NCBI RefSeq assembly: GCF_028527925.1
Contig: NZ_JAPESW010000002.1
Coordinates: 1 to 64,000, forward strand
Reading direction: 5' to 3'
Source: Cellulomonas fimi
GTDB lineage: Bacteria > Actinomycetota > Actinomycetes > Actinomycetales > Cellulomonadaceae
Length of the DNA: 64,000 bases
The notes under the pieces were generated by a model. That model ran no database searches. It had not been told where the DNA came from and saw nothing but the letters and a program-made list of their open reading frames with translations. Numbering within the stretch: the first letter of the stretch is position 1; each line of letters begins with the position of its first letter. Positions 55,764 to 64,000 of the stretch are shown in pieces. The position numbers were made by a program, and so were the translations under genes.

Positions 55764-57595
55764 GGCGTCGCGACCTCGTCCCGCGCAGCAGCGACCTCGG
55801 CTTCGTCGCGCAGCCGCAGGTGCGCTGGCTCGACCCGCCCGAGCTCGCCCGGACGGCGCTCAAGGTCGTGCTCGCGTCCGTGTTCACGACGTACGGCGAC
55901 CGTCGCGAGGTGCAGGCCGCGCTGCCCGGCGGCCTCGTCGAGCCCGCGCACCGCCCCGAGGGCGACCTGTGGCTCGACTTCGTCGCCGACCTGGGCGACG
56001 GGTTCGACGCGACGTACACCGTCGCGACGCTGCTCGCGCAGCCCGAGCTCAAGGTCGCCGGGCCGGACGGACCGCTCGCGCTGCCGCGCGGTCACGTGCT
56101 CGTGATGGGCGGCGACGAGGTCTACCCGGCCGCGTCCGCACGCGGGTACGAGCACCGCACCACGGGTCCGTACGGTGCCGCGCTCCCGGCCCCCCGACCC
56201 GGCACGGTGCTCGACGCGACGACCGAGCCGACGCTGCTGGCCATCCCCGGCAACCACGACTGGTACGACGGCCTCACGGCGTGGCTGCGCGTGTTCACGC
56301 GCGGTGCGAGCGTCGGGGCGTGGCGGACCGTGCAGCGGCGGTCGTACTTCGCGGTGCGCCTGGCGCCCGGCTGGTGGCTGCTCGGGCTCGACTCGCAGCT
56401 CGACGAGTACATCGACGAGCCGCAGCTCGACTACTTCCGCACCCACGTCACCGCGCACCTGCGGCCCGGCGACGCGGTCGTGGTCTGCGCCGCCGAGCCC
56501 GCGTGGGCGAAGGCCGGGCACGACCCCGACGCGTTCAACCAGCTGCACTTCTTCGAGCGCGAGGTCGTGCGGTACCGGCAGGTGCCCGGCCGGCGTGAGC
56601 GCGAGGACACGGGCGCGCGCGTGCGGCTGTGGCTCAGCGGCGACCAGCACCTCTACTCGCGGTACGCGTCGCGGACGCCCGACGAGGCTGCGACCGGCGG
56701 GGCCGCCGACCCGCGCGCCGTCCAGGCCGTGACGTGCGGCCTCGGGGGCGCCTACCTCGGCGAGACCGACCACCTCGTCGACCACGTCGTCCTGCCGCCG
56801 CCCGCGTCGCGCATGCGGACCAAGGACTCCCCCGGCACCCCGTTCGACCGCGTCGGGCCGACGTACCCCGCGCAGGACGAGTCGCGTCGCCTCCGCCGCC
56901 GCATCGCCAACCCGCTCAGCCCGTTCTGGGCGGGCCGCCGCAACGTCGGGCTGCTCGCCACCGCGGGCGTGGTGCAGCTGCTCGTCGTCGGGTGCCTGGC
57001 CGGGCTGCTCGGCGTGCTGCGCGGCGGGTCGCCGACGCTGCTGCGCGGCCCGTTCGCCGACGTCGCGGAGGCCGCGCTCGGGGCGGCCGCGTGGGTGCTC
57101 GGGCTGCTGCTCCTGCACGTCGTCGTCGCCGCGCTCGTGCCCGGCGGCCGGCTGGCGCGGCTCGTCCCCGCGACGACGGGCGTCGGCCTGCAGCTCGTCG
57201 CCGCGCTGGTCGTGCTCGTCGCCGCCGTCGCCGTCCCGTGGCCCGCGTGGTCGCCCGCGCTCACCGCGACGCTCGTCGTCCCATTCGTCGTCGTGCTCGG
57301 CGCGGTGCTCGGCACGGAGGCGTTCGCGCTGCTGCTCATGTCCCGCCGCACGGGCGTCGTCGCCGGCTGGCAGATGTCCGGGCAGGCCGTCACCGACCAC
57401 AAGGGCTTCCTGCGGCTGTGCCTGCGCACCGACGGGCGGCTCGAGATCTACCCGCTCGTCGTCGACGCGGTCTGCCGCCGCTGGGACGTCGACACCCGGG
57501 ACGGCGCACCGCGCCCCGTCCCCGCGGACGGCCCGCCCGCCGTCCGGCTGCTGGAGGACCCGATCGTCGTCGCGCAGGAGGGGTTCGCGTCATGA
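55760..57595 (+). CDS. Metallophosphoesterase-like membrane protein
   Basis: 611 aa. Metallophosphatase elements are PGNHDWYDGL (residue 164), MGGDEVYP, and SGDQHLYSR (294). The usual first motif D-x-H is replaced by D-L-G at 77-79 (VADLGDG). Three to four membrane helices follow (about 400-545). ATG overlaps the oxidoreductase stop. Substrate unknown. Confidence 0.85.
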   Translation: MRRRDLVPRSSDLGFVAQPQVRWLDPPELARTALKVVLASVFTTYGDRREVQAALPGGLVEPAHRPEGDLWLDFVADLGDGFDATYTVATLLAQPELKVAGPDGPLALPRGHVLVMGGDEVYPAASARGYEHRTTGPYGAALPAPRPGTVLDATTEPTLLAIPGNHDWYDGLTAWLRVFTRGASVGAWRTVQRRSYFAVRLAPGWWLLGLDSQLDEYIDEPQLDYFRTHVTAHLRPGDAVVVCAAEPAWAKAGHDPDAFNQLHFFEREVVRYRQVPGRREREDTGARVRLWLSGDQHLYSRYASRTPDEAATGGAADPRAVQAVTCGLGGAYLGETDHLVDHVVLPPPASRMRTKDSPGTPFDRVGPTYPAQDESRRLRRRIANPLSPFWAGRRNVGLLATAGVVQLLVVGCLAGLLGVLRGGSPTLLRGPFADVAEAALGAAAWVLGLLLLHVVVAALVPGGRLARLVPATTGVGLQLVAALVVLVAAVAVPWPAWSPALTATLVVPFVVVLGAVLGTEAFALLLMSRRTGVVAGWQMSGQAVTDHKGFLRLCLRTDGRLEIYPLVVDAVCRRWDVDTRDGAPRPVPADGPPAVRLLEDPIVVAQEGFAS

Positions 57596-58653
57596 GCGTC
57601 GAGGAAGCACCCGTCACCGTCACGCGGGCCGACCACCGCACCGAGCTCGTCCCGTTCACCGCGCGCGACGGCACCCGGCTGACGTTCGTCCACGTCCGCG
57701 GGCCGCGCGAGCCGTGGCGCGGCCCCGTCATGCTCGCGCACGGCTCCGGCGTCCGCGCCGAGCTGTTCCGGCCGCCGCTGCCGCGCACCCTCGTCGACGT
57801 CCTCCTCGAGGACGGGTGGGACGTGTGGATGCTCAACTGGCGCGCGTCGATCGACCTCGACCCGATGCCGTGGACGCTCGACGACGCCGCGGTCTTCGAC
57901 CACCCCGCCGCGGTCGACCACGTCCTCGCCGCGACCGGCGCGACGACGATGAAGGCGATCGTGCACTGCCAGGGGTCGACGTCGTTCACGATGGCGGCCG
58001 TCGCGGGGCTGGTCCCCGCAGTGGACACCGTCGTCTCGAACGCGGTGTCCCTGCACCCCGTGCTGCCGTTCTGGTCGCGGCAGAAGATCCGCTACCTCGT
58101 CGACCCGATCGAGCGGTTCACCCCGCACCTCAACCCCGCGTGGGGGTACCGCTCCGACGGCAACTTCTCGAAGGTGCTGCGCGGCGTCGTCCGCGTCACG
58201 CACCCCGAGTGCGACAACATCGTCTGCCGGATGGTGTCGTTCACGTACGGCTCGGGCTTCCCCGCGCTCTGGTCGCACGAGAACCTCGACCGCGCGACGC
58301 ACGACTGGATCAGCGGCGAGTTCGCCGACGTGCCCATGTCGTTCTTCCGGCAGATGGGCGAGTCCGTCGCCGCCGGGCACCTCGTCCCCGCGCGCGACCA
58401 CCCCGAGCTGCCCGACGACCTGGTCGCCGGGCCACCGCGCACCGACGCGCGCTTCGCGTTCCTCGCGGGCGCCGACAACCGGTGCTACCTGCCCGAGTCG
58501 CAGGTCCGGACGCACGCGTTCTTCGCGCGGCACCGGCCGGACAAGGGCGACACGCTGCACGTCCTGCCGGGCTACGGGCACCTCGACGTGTTCTTCGGCC
58601 GGCGCGCGTGGCGGGACACCTACCCGATCATCCTGGAGGAGCTGCACCGATGA
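57592..58653 (+). CDS. Alpha/beta hydrolase
   Basis: 353 aa. The nucleophile motif HCQGSTSF (G-x-S-x like, Ser in QGS) follows VMLAHGSGVRAELF (oxyanion region) and WDVWMLNWRAS. A C-terminal His is in LPGYGHLDVFFG. Homologues accompany or are fused to cholesterol-oxidase-like GMC enzymes. ATGA overlap with the gene upstream. Confidence 0.9.
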   Translation: MSVEEAPVTVTRADHRTELVPFTARDGTRLTFVHVRGPREPWRGPVMLAHGSGVRAELFRPPLPRTLVDVLLEDGWDVWMLNWRASIDLDPMPWTLDDAAVFDHPAAVDHVLAATGATTMKAIVHCQGSTSFTMAAVAGLVPAVDTVVSNAVSLHPVLPFWSRQKIRYLVDPIERFTPHLNPAWGYRSDGNFSKVLRGVVRVTHPECDNIVCRMVSFTYGSGFPALWSHENLDRATHDWISGEFADVPMSFFRQMGESVAAGHLVPARDHPELPDDLVAGPPRTDARFAFLAGADNRCYLPESQVRTHAFFARHRPDKGDTLHVLPGYGHLDVFFGRRAWRDTYPIILEELHR

Positions 58654-59633
58654 GCCTGCTGACCTCGGCCGCGCGGACGGTGCTGTCCCGCGTCCCGTCC
58701 CCCGTCCCGCGCCGCCAGCGCCGCCTCACCGGCCAGGCCGCGCGCGTCGACACCATCCCGTACGCCATGCCGGTGTCGTCCGAGGACTCGCCCGTCCTCA
58801 TGGCCGCGTTCCCGATCTCGCTGTCCGCCGCGCGGGCCGTCCTGCCCGGGACCGAGCTGCACCCCGTGTCGCTGGGCTTCGGCCGTGGCGTGCTCGTCGC
58901 GACCGTCGTCAACTACCGGTCGACGGACATCGGGCAGTACATCGAGTACTCGCTCGCGATCGCCGTCACGCACGGCCCCCGGCCGGCTCCGCCGCTCCTG
59001 CCCCTCGCCCTCATGCGGACGCTGCAGCTCGGCCAGTACGTCGTCGACCTGCCCGTCTCCACCGAGGTGTCCGTCAAGGGCGGCAAGGGCATCTGGGGCA
59101 TGCCCAAGCACCAGGCGTCCCTCGACTTCGTCGTCACCGACACCACGGTCTCCGCGCAGTACGACACGCTCGACGGGCAGTTCGGCGCGCTCGTCGAGAT
59201 CGAGCGGCCCGCCCCCGTCGGGCTGCCGCTCAAGCTCGCCGCCGCGAACTACTGCGCGTTCCGCGGGCAGCTCATGAAGTCGACGATCTACTTCGAGGCG
59301 ACGGGCGACGTCGCGGTCGGTCCCGGGGCGCGGGCCCGCATCGTGCTGGGCGACGCACCGGGCGTCCAGCCGCTGCGTGCGCTCCAGATCGGGTCGAAGC
59401 CGCTGTTCACCGCGTGGCTGCCGACCGCCCACGGGGTGCTCGACGACCACTACGAGGCGTGGTTCCTCACGTCCGACTCCCTCGGCTCGGTCGACGCCGC
59501 GCTCGCGGACGGGCGGTTCGGCGAGCCGCTCGAGTCCGTGCACGGCCTCGGGCGCGGCGAGACGTGGCCCCCGCCGCCCGACCGGTCGCGGCCCGAGGTG
59601 CAGGGGCGCGTCGCCGCGGAGGTGGCGACGTGA
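58650..59633 (+). CDS. Acetoacetate-decarboxylase-like protein
   Basis: 327 aa, ADC superfamily. VSVKGGKGIWGMPKHQASL contains the Lys of the expected Schiff-base site (PKH), and YVVDLPVSTEV and FRGQLMKSTIYFEATG are typical. Several ADC-like proteins are hydratases or aldolases, so activity is uncertain. Coupled at both ends by four-base overlaps. Confidence 0.85.
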   Translation: MSLLTSAARTVLSRVPSPVPRRQRRLTGQAARVDTIPYAMPVSSEDSPVLMAAFPISLSAARAVLPGTELHPVSLGFGRGVLVATVVNYRSTDIGQYIEYSLAIAVTHGPRPAPPLLPLALMRTLQLGQYVVDLPVSTEVSVKGGKGIWGMPKHQASLDFVVTDTTVSAQYDTLDGQFGALVEIERPAPVGLPLKLAAANYCAFRGQLMKSTIYFEATGDVAVGPGARARIVLGDAPGVQPLRALQIGSKPLFTAWLPTAHGVLDDHYEAWFLTSDSLGSVDAALADGRFGEPLESVHGLGRGETWPPPPDRSRPEVQGRVAAEVAT

Positions 59634-60106
59634 TCACCTTCCTCTCGGCGCTGTGGTTCCTGTTCGGCGCGACGATGTACGTCGGCACCATGTGGGTGCT
59701 CAAGTGGTTCCTGTTCCCCACCTGGCGCGGCCTGTCGCGCGACAACGTCGGCACGCACTTCGGCATCCCGACCAAGCGCGCCACCGTGTTCTTCACGGGC
59801 GTCGTGCCGCTCATGTTCGTCGCGGCGATCGTCATGATCGTCACCGAGTGGGGCACCCGGTGGGTGTGGTTCGGCGTCGCCTGCCTCGTCGGGATCTTCG
59901 TCCTCACGTTCGTCGGGCAGGGCATCATCATCCCGATCAACAAGCGGATCCGCGGCGGCGAGTTCGCCGACGACGCCGAGCTGCGGCACCTGCTGCACCG
60001 CTGGATGACCCTCAACGACATCCGGTTCTACGGCTCGACGGTCACGTGGGTCGCGATCACCTGGTACGTCGTCGCGCGCGGCGACCTGCTCGGGGCGCTG
60101 ACATGA
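59630..60106 (+). CDS. Four-helix membrane protein
   Basis: 158 aa with helices at about 5-24, 52-72, 78-100 and 135-152 (FFTGVVPLMFVAAIVMIV and WFGVACLVGIFVLTFVGQG). No catalytic motif visible. GTGA overlap with the ADC-like gene; it belongs to the operon and may act on membrane substrates. Confidence 0.8.
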   Translation: MITFLSALWFLFGATMYVGTMWVLKWFLFPTWRGLSRDNVGTHFGIPTKRATVFFTGVVPLMFVAAIVMIVTEWGTRWVWFGVACLVGIFVLTFVGQGIIIPINKRIRGGEFADDAELRHLLHRWMTLNDIRFYGSTVTWVAITWYVVARGDLLGALT

Positions 60107-60543
60107 CGGCCGATGCGGGCCCGCGCCCGCCGGGCACCTCGCGGCGCGCTGCCGCGGGGGCGGCGCGGACGCCGCTCGTCCTCCTGCTCGTCGTGATCGG
60201 CTGGGTCACGGTCGCCAGCGGCGCCGTGCAGATGCTCGTCCCGTCGTTCGTGCTGTCCCTGCTGGGCGCGGCCGAGGACACCACCGCGCAGCAGCTGTTC
60301 GCGACCGTCGGGATGTTCATGGTCGTCGTCGGCGGGCTCCTGCTCACCACCCTGTCGCGGCCGCGGCACGACCCCGACGTCGTGCTGTGGGCCGCGGTGC
60401 AGAAGGCCGCCGCGTCGGTGGCCGTCGCGATCGGCGTGGCGCGCGGGGTGTTCGACCCGCTCGCGCTCGGCGTCGCCGCGTTCGACCTGCTCACGGCCGT
60501 GCTGCTCGTCGTCCACCTGCGGACGCTGCGCGGTGCGCGATGA
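60103..60543 (+). CDS. Small integral membrane protein
   Basis: 146 aa with four helices (LVLLLVVIGWVTVASGAVQML; LFATVGMFMVVVGGLLLTTL; VAVAIGVARGVF; FDLLTAVLLVVHL). Resembles small uncharacterised membrane proteins. ATG overlaps the previous stop by four bases and its own stop overlaps the patatin start. Confidence 0.8.
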   Translation: MTADAGPRPPGTSRRAAAGAARTPLVLLLVVIGWVTVASGAVQMLVPSFVLSLLGAAEDTTAQQLFATVGMFMVVVGGLLLTTLSRPRHDPDVVLWAAVQKAAASVAVAIGVARGVFDPLALGVAAFDLLTAVLLVVHLRTLRGAR

Positions 60544-61880
60544 GGTCGCTCGTCGCGGCGGGGGGCGGCATGCGCGTCGCGTGGCAGGCGGGCGTCGTGC
60601 GCGCGCTCCAGGAGGACGGGATCACGTTCGACCACGTCGACGGCACGTCCGGGGGCATCCTCACCGCCGCGATGCTGTGCTCGGGCGTCGACGGCGTCGA
60701 GATGTGCCGCCGCTGGCGTGAGGTCGACGTGCGCGACTTCGGCTCCGCGCTCCCCCTGCACGAGTACCTCACCGGCCCGTGGAACCTGCCGGCGGTCGGG
60801 GACGCCGACGGGCTCGTGCAGCGCGTGTTCCCGGCGCTCGGGATCTCGGACGCGGCGGTGCGCACCTCGTCGTTGCAGGGCTCGTTCAACGTCGTCGACT
60901 TCGCCACGAAGCAGAACGTGGCCGTCGACGCCGCGGACGTGGACGCCGACCTCCTCGCCGCCGGCATGTCCCTGCCGCTGTTCCTCACGCCTCTGCACCG
61001 CGACGGGCACGTCTGGACCGACGCCGTCTGGGTCCGCGACGCCAACGTCACCGAGGCCCTGCGCCGCGGCGCCGAGGAGGTGTGGCTGGTCTGGTGCATC
61101 GGCAACACCGGCCGCTGGGGCGACGGGCCGCTCGAGCAGTACGTCCACATGATCGAGATGAGCGCCGCCGGGGCGCTGGCCGCCGACCTCGCGCTCGCCG
61201 ACGCGACCGGCCGGTCGTTCGTGCTGCACGTCGTCAAGCCCGAGCACCCGCTGCCGCTCGACCCCGAGTTCTACCTCGGCCGCATCTCGTCCGACTCGCT
61301 CGTGCAGATGGGCTACCGGGACGCGCGGCGGTACCTTGCGTCGCGGTCCGGTGCGGGGGTGCCGAAGGACGCGTCGTGCACCCGGATGACCGAGCCGCCG
61401 CCGTCCGCCCGGTACGTCGAGCACCTGCGCGGGTCCGTCGACGGCGCCGACGTCGTCCTGGACCTCACCGTCGTCATGCCGCTCGACGGGCCGGTGACCG
61501 GGGCGTCGGTCGCCGGGGCGCTCACGTACGCGCCGTGGGGCGAGCGGGCGTTCCTGGCCGACGGGCGCGTCGAGGAGACGGGCGACGCGTTCGTCTACCG
61601 GGGTGCGGTGCGGGTCGGCGGCGAGGTGCTCGAGGTCGAGGCCGTGCGGTCGCTGGTCGACGACCCCGGGTTCGACGCGTGGTCCGACCTGTCGCGCGTC
61701 GCGCTCACGGTGCGCTCGGCGTCGGGGTCCGTCGTGCTGTCGGCGGCCCTCGAGCTCGGCACCGGCGGCGTGCGGCGGCTGGTCACGTCGGTGGAACCCG
61801 TCGGTGTGGCGGGGGTCTTCCACCGCGCCGACGCGGTCCGACGGCTGCTCGCCCGCGGCGCGGGGGCGCTGCGTCGCTGA
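60540..61880 (+). CDS. Patatin-like phospholipase
   Basis: 446 aa. The oxyanion loop AAGGGMRVAWQAGV (8-10), nucleophile GTSGG with S37 and an Asp near 161 (TDAVWVRDAN) form a patatin Ser-Asp dyad. Residues about 295-440 form an additional beta-rich domain (VVLDLTVVMPLDGPVTG). Likely lipid acyl hydrolase. Last gene of the operon, coupled to its predecessor. Confidence 0.9.
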   Translation: MRSLVAAGGGMRVAWQAGVVRALQEDGITFDHVDGTSGGILTAAMLCSGVDGVEMCRRWREVDVRDFGSALPLHEYLTGPWNLPAVGDADGLVQRVFPALGISDAAVRTSSLQGSFNVVDFATKQNVAVDAADVDADLLAAGMSLPLFLTPLHRDGHVWTDAVWVRDANVTEALRRGAEEVWLVWCIGNTGRWGDGPLEQYVHMIEMSAAGALAADLALADATGRSFVLHVVKPEHPLPLDPEFYLGRISSDSLVQMGYRDARRYLASRSGAGVPKDASCTRMTEPPPSARYVEHLRGSVDGADVVLDLTVVMPLDGPVTGASVAGALTYAPWGERAFLADGRVEETGDAFVYRGAVRVGGEVLEVEAVRSLVDDPGFDAWSDLSRVALTVRSASGSVVLSAALELGTGGVRRLVTSVEPVGVAGVFHRADAVRRLLARGAGALRR

Positions 61881-61902
61881 CCCGACGTCGCGCCGGGGCG
61901 CG

Positions 61903-62769
61903 TCAGCGGAGCGCGGCCTGCCGGCGGCGGGTGCGGCCGCGCCTGCGAGCGCGCACCGGGACCTTGAGCGGGTGCTTCCCCAGGCGGAACATCACCGCGA
62001 CCTGCACGACGTAGAGGACGACCGCGCCGAGGGCCACCGCGCTGCACCCGACGAAGAGCTCGCCCACGTCGACCGTCCGACCCGTGAGGTCCGCGACGTC
62101 GGCCGCGAGCGCGTGCAGCCGGTCGCGGTACGACCCGACCAGCCAGGCCGCCGCGCCGGCGAGCAGCCCGACGACGAGCAGGGCGTTGCGGCGGACCGCG
62201 CGCCCCGGGGAGACCCAGTGCCACCCCGCGTACTCGGGCTCGGGCGCCGGGTGCTGCGGGCCGTCCCACCAGCGGTCGCTCGGGTCGTCGGGCTGCGGCC
62301 GTGCGTCGGCGTCGTCGCGGGAGGGGTGCGGGCGCGGTGCGGGCCGCGGCCGGTCGAGCGACCCGCCGGACGCGAGCAGCGCGGTCGCGCGGTCGAGCAC
62401 CTCGGAGGCCGCGTGGTTCGCGGGCGTGAGGGCGCCCGCCAGGTCGAACGTGAACAGCACCATCGCGTGCCGGTCGGCGTACTCGACCGCCTCGTCCGAG
62501 TACCCGGGACCGGTGAAGAACCACAGCTCGAGGTCGGTGCGGTCGGCGCGGGCGCCGTAGAGCCGTTGCAGGTCCGGGCGTCCCGCACGACCGCCGCGGA
62601 ACTTGACCTGGGCGAGCGCGTGGCGGGCGGTGACGTCGAGGCCGCCGTCGGCGCCGCGTCCGGGGTTGGCGCTCGCATCGGGGTGGCCGAGCTGGCGCAT
62701 GTGGTGCGCGGCCATCTCCTCCGCCTCGCGCGGGGTCAGGACGTGCCGGCCGGGCACCCACTCGCTCAC
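61903..62769 (-). CDS. Mrr-like restriction endonuclease with membrane segments
   Basis: 288 aa. The PD-(D/E)xK core is GADGGLDVTA...AQVKFRGG (residues about 39-60), with the trailing GARADRTDLELWFFTGPGY helix. Two membrane helices lie near 195-212 and 240-262, and the C-terminus is very basic (RARRRGRTRRRQ). Possibly a modified-DNA or envelope-linked nuclease. The GTG at 62769 has no clear ribosome binding site. Confidence 0.82.
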   Translation of the reverse strand: MSEWVPGRHVLTPREAEEMAAHHMRQLGHPDASANPGRGADGGLDVTARHALAQVKFRGGRAGRPDLQRLYGARADRTDLELWFFTGPGYSDEAVEYADRHAMVLFTFDLAGALTPANHAASEVLDRATALLASGGSLDRPRPAPRPHPSRDDADARPQPDDPSDRWWDGPQHPAPEPEYAGWHWVSPGRAVRRNALLVVGLLAGAAAWLVGSYRDRLHALAADVADLTGRTVDVGELFVGCSAVALGAVVLYVVQVAVMFRLGKHPLKVPVRARRRGRTRRRQAALR

Positions 62770-63009
62770 GAGGCAGGAGGCTAGCGAACGGTCCCGACAA
62801 GTCCGGCATCCCGCCGGCGGGGCCGGCGGAGGTCGCGCACGGGTCGACGGGTGCGGGCCGCGGTCCGGTCGGCGGAGGGCCCGAGGTCCGGTCGGCCGAG
62901 TCGTCCGCGGGGACGGGCTGCGGTTGCCGAGCCGCCCACAGCCCGGCGGCGGGCAGGCGTCTCCCCAGGTCAGGCGGAGCGTCGGCGGGTGTCGGGCGCG
63001 GCCGCTAGC
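62770..63009. other. Non-coding gap before recC
   Basis: About 240 bases with a GC palindrome near 62810-62832 and the direct repeats GGTCCGGTCGGC/GGTCCGGTCGGC near 62862 and 62887. No gene or promoter is convincing. Confidence 0.4.
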
Positions 63010-64000
63010 GTGACGGCCGTGGAGGGGACCAGGACGGCCGGCGCGCTGCGCGTGCACGTCGCGGAGCGCAGCGACGTGCTCGTCGACGCGCTCGCGTCGG
63101 TGCTCGCGCAGGCGCCGCCCGACCCGTTCGCGCCCGACGTCGTGCTGGTCCCGACGCGCGGCGTGGAGCGGTGGGTCGCGCAGCGCCTGTCGCACCAGCT
63201 CGGCGCGGGACCGGACGGTGACGGCATCTGCGCGAACGTCCGCTTCTCCTCCCCCGCCCGTGCGGTGTCCGACGTGCTCGCGCGCGTGCTCGGGGTGTCG
63301 CCCGACGACGACCCCTGGGCGCCCGAGCGTGTCGCGTGGCACGTGCTCGGCGTCCTCGACGACGCCCGCGACGACCCCCGGCTCGTGACGCCCGTCGGCC
63401 ACCTCGGGGACCCGCACGACGACGTCCGCCAGGGCCGGCGCCTGCGGCTCGCGCAGCGGCTCGCCGGGCTGCTCGCCTCGTACGACGCGCAGCGGCCCGA
63501 CGTCGTGCGCGCCTGGGCGCAGGGCCGGGACGAGGACGGCACCGGAGCACCCCTGCCGGCCGACCTCGCGTGGCAGGCGCACCTCTGGCGGCTCGTGCGG
63601 GAGCGCGTCGGTGCGCCGTCGCCCGCGCAGCGTCTCGACGACGCGCTCGCGGCGCTGACCGCCGACCCGGAGATCGTCGACCTCCCCCGACGGCTCTCGG
63701 TGCTCGGAGCCACGCGTCTGCCCGACGCGCACGTGCGGGTCCTGTCCGCGCTCGCACGGCACCGGGACGTGCACCTGTGGCTGCCGCACCCGTCGCTCAC
63801 GCTGTGGCGCGAGGTCGCGGACGTCGCGCCGACCGACCCGCACCGGCGCGCGCTGCCCGTCGTCGCGTCGCACCCGCTGCTCGCGTCGATGGCGGGCGAC
63901 GCGGTCGAGCTCCAGGTCCGGCTGGCGCCGCTCGCGCCCGTCGTGTCGTTGCACGGCGCCCCCGCACCGCCCGCGACCGTGCTGGGCGCGCTCCAGGCCA
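63010..64000 (+). CDS. recC: Exodeoxyribonuclease V gamma subunit, N-terminal part
   Basis: First 330 codons; the gene runs off the window. VLVPTRGVERWVAQRLSHQLG and GICANVRFSSPARAV match the RecC N-terminus; LSVLGATRLPDAHVRVLSALARH matches the later conserved strand. Part of the RecBCD helicase-nuclease; recB and recD would follow. GTG at 63010 or 63019 are both possible. Confidence 0.9.
   Translation, partial: MTAVEGTRTAGALRVHVAERSDVLVDALASVLAQAPPDPFAPDVVLVPTRGVERWVAQRLSHQLGAGPDGDGICANVRFSSPARAVSDVLARVLGVSPDDDPWAPERVAWHVLGVLDDARDDPRLVTPVGHLGDPHDDVRQGRRLRLAQRLAGLLASYDAQRPDVVRAWAQGRDEDGTGAPLPADLAWQAHLWRLVRERVGAPSPAQRLDDALAALTADPEIVDLPRRLSVLGATRLPDAHVRVLSALARHRDVHLWLPHPSLTLWREVADVAPTDPHRRALPVVASHPLLASMAGDAVELQVRLAPLAPVVSLHGAPAPPATVLGALQA

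Noticed and set aside
62770..63009. Possible small gene or attachment site in the recC upstream gap
   Set aside because: No frame with a ribosome binding site and no tRNA-like or long repeat was found.

Overview
The window is a 64 kb stretch of chromosome from a very GC-rich actinobacterium. GTG starts are frequent, purine-rich ribosome binding sites are common, and stop/start overlaps of the ATGA or GTGA type are abundant. A secreted CE3-type acetyl-xylan esterase with a Pro-Thr linker and a CBM2 cellulose-binding module, near a ROK repressor and a LacI-type palindromic promoter, points to a cellulolytic genus such as Cellulomonas or a close relative. That assignment is inference; no rRNA or other taxonomic marker is present. 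I see no tRNA, rRNA, insertion sequence, prophage or CRISPR array. No gap between genes exceeds about 250 bases.

Layout. 1-6.2 kb: the first codons of a secreted protein, an autoregulated ROK repressor, an LLM-class flavin oxidoreductase, glucose-6-phosphate isomerase and an amidohydrolase. 6.2-20 kb: a respiratory nitrogen-oxide island. A copper nitrite reductase is fused to a membrane domain and an extra cupredoxin and is translationally coupled to an NnrS-like membrane protein. A cysteine-containing HTH regulator is divergent from them. Then come narK and narGHJI and a DUF2249 protein. Together these give nitrate uptake, nitrate to nitrite, and nitrite to NO; no NO reductase is visible here. 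20-32 kb: CE3 esterase, S4 RNA-binding protein, STAS and DUF72 proteins, AlkA-type glycosylase, VOC and AraC proteins, a LuxR-type two-component pair, ChaB and pentapeptide proteins, and a proton-pumping pyrophosphatase with an N-terminal lipobox. 32-39 kb: an OmpR-type two-component pair, a LolA-like protein with an ABC exporter, a coupled luxS-MTA/SAH nucleosidase pair (autoinducer-2 synthesis) and acylphosphatase.

39-46.3 kb is the most unusual accessory region. A CHAT-protease/SIR2-like fusion overlaps an nSTAND ATPase with a transmembrane segment and a beta-propeller region, and a caspase/C25-like protease faces them. The set resembles predicted NTP-dependent conflict (immunity or programmed-death) systems and is the best candidate for an undescribed system. 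46-53 kb: DinB, an AlkZ-like winged-helix glycosylase, a secreted phytase-like/GDPD fusion, an Hcp-family protein (odd in a single-membrane bacterium), DUF1905, an AlkD-like protein and RlmC. 53.3-61.9 kb: a tight seven-gene operon with ChoD-like GMC oxidoreductase, metallophosphoesterase, alpha/beta hydrolase, acetoacetate-decarboxylase-like protein, two small membrane proteins and a patatin. Every junction overlaps by four bases, so this looks like one lipid or sterol-like pathway. The window ends with an Mrr-like membrane nuclease and the start of recC.
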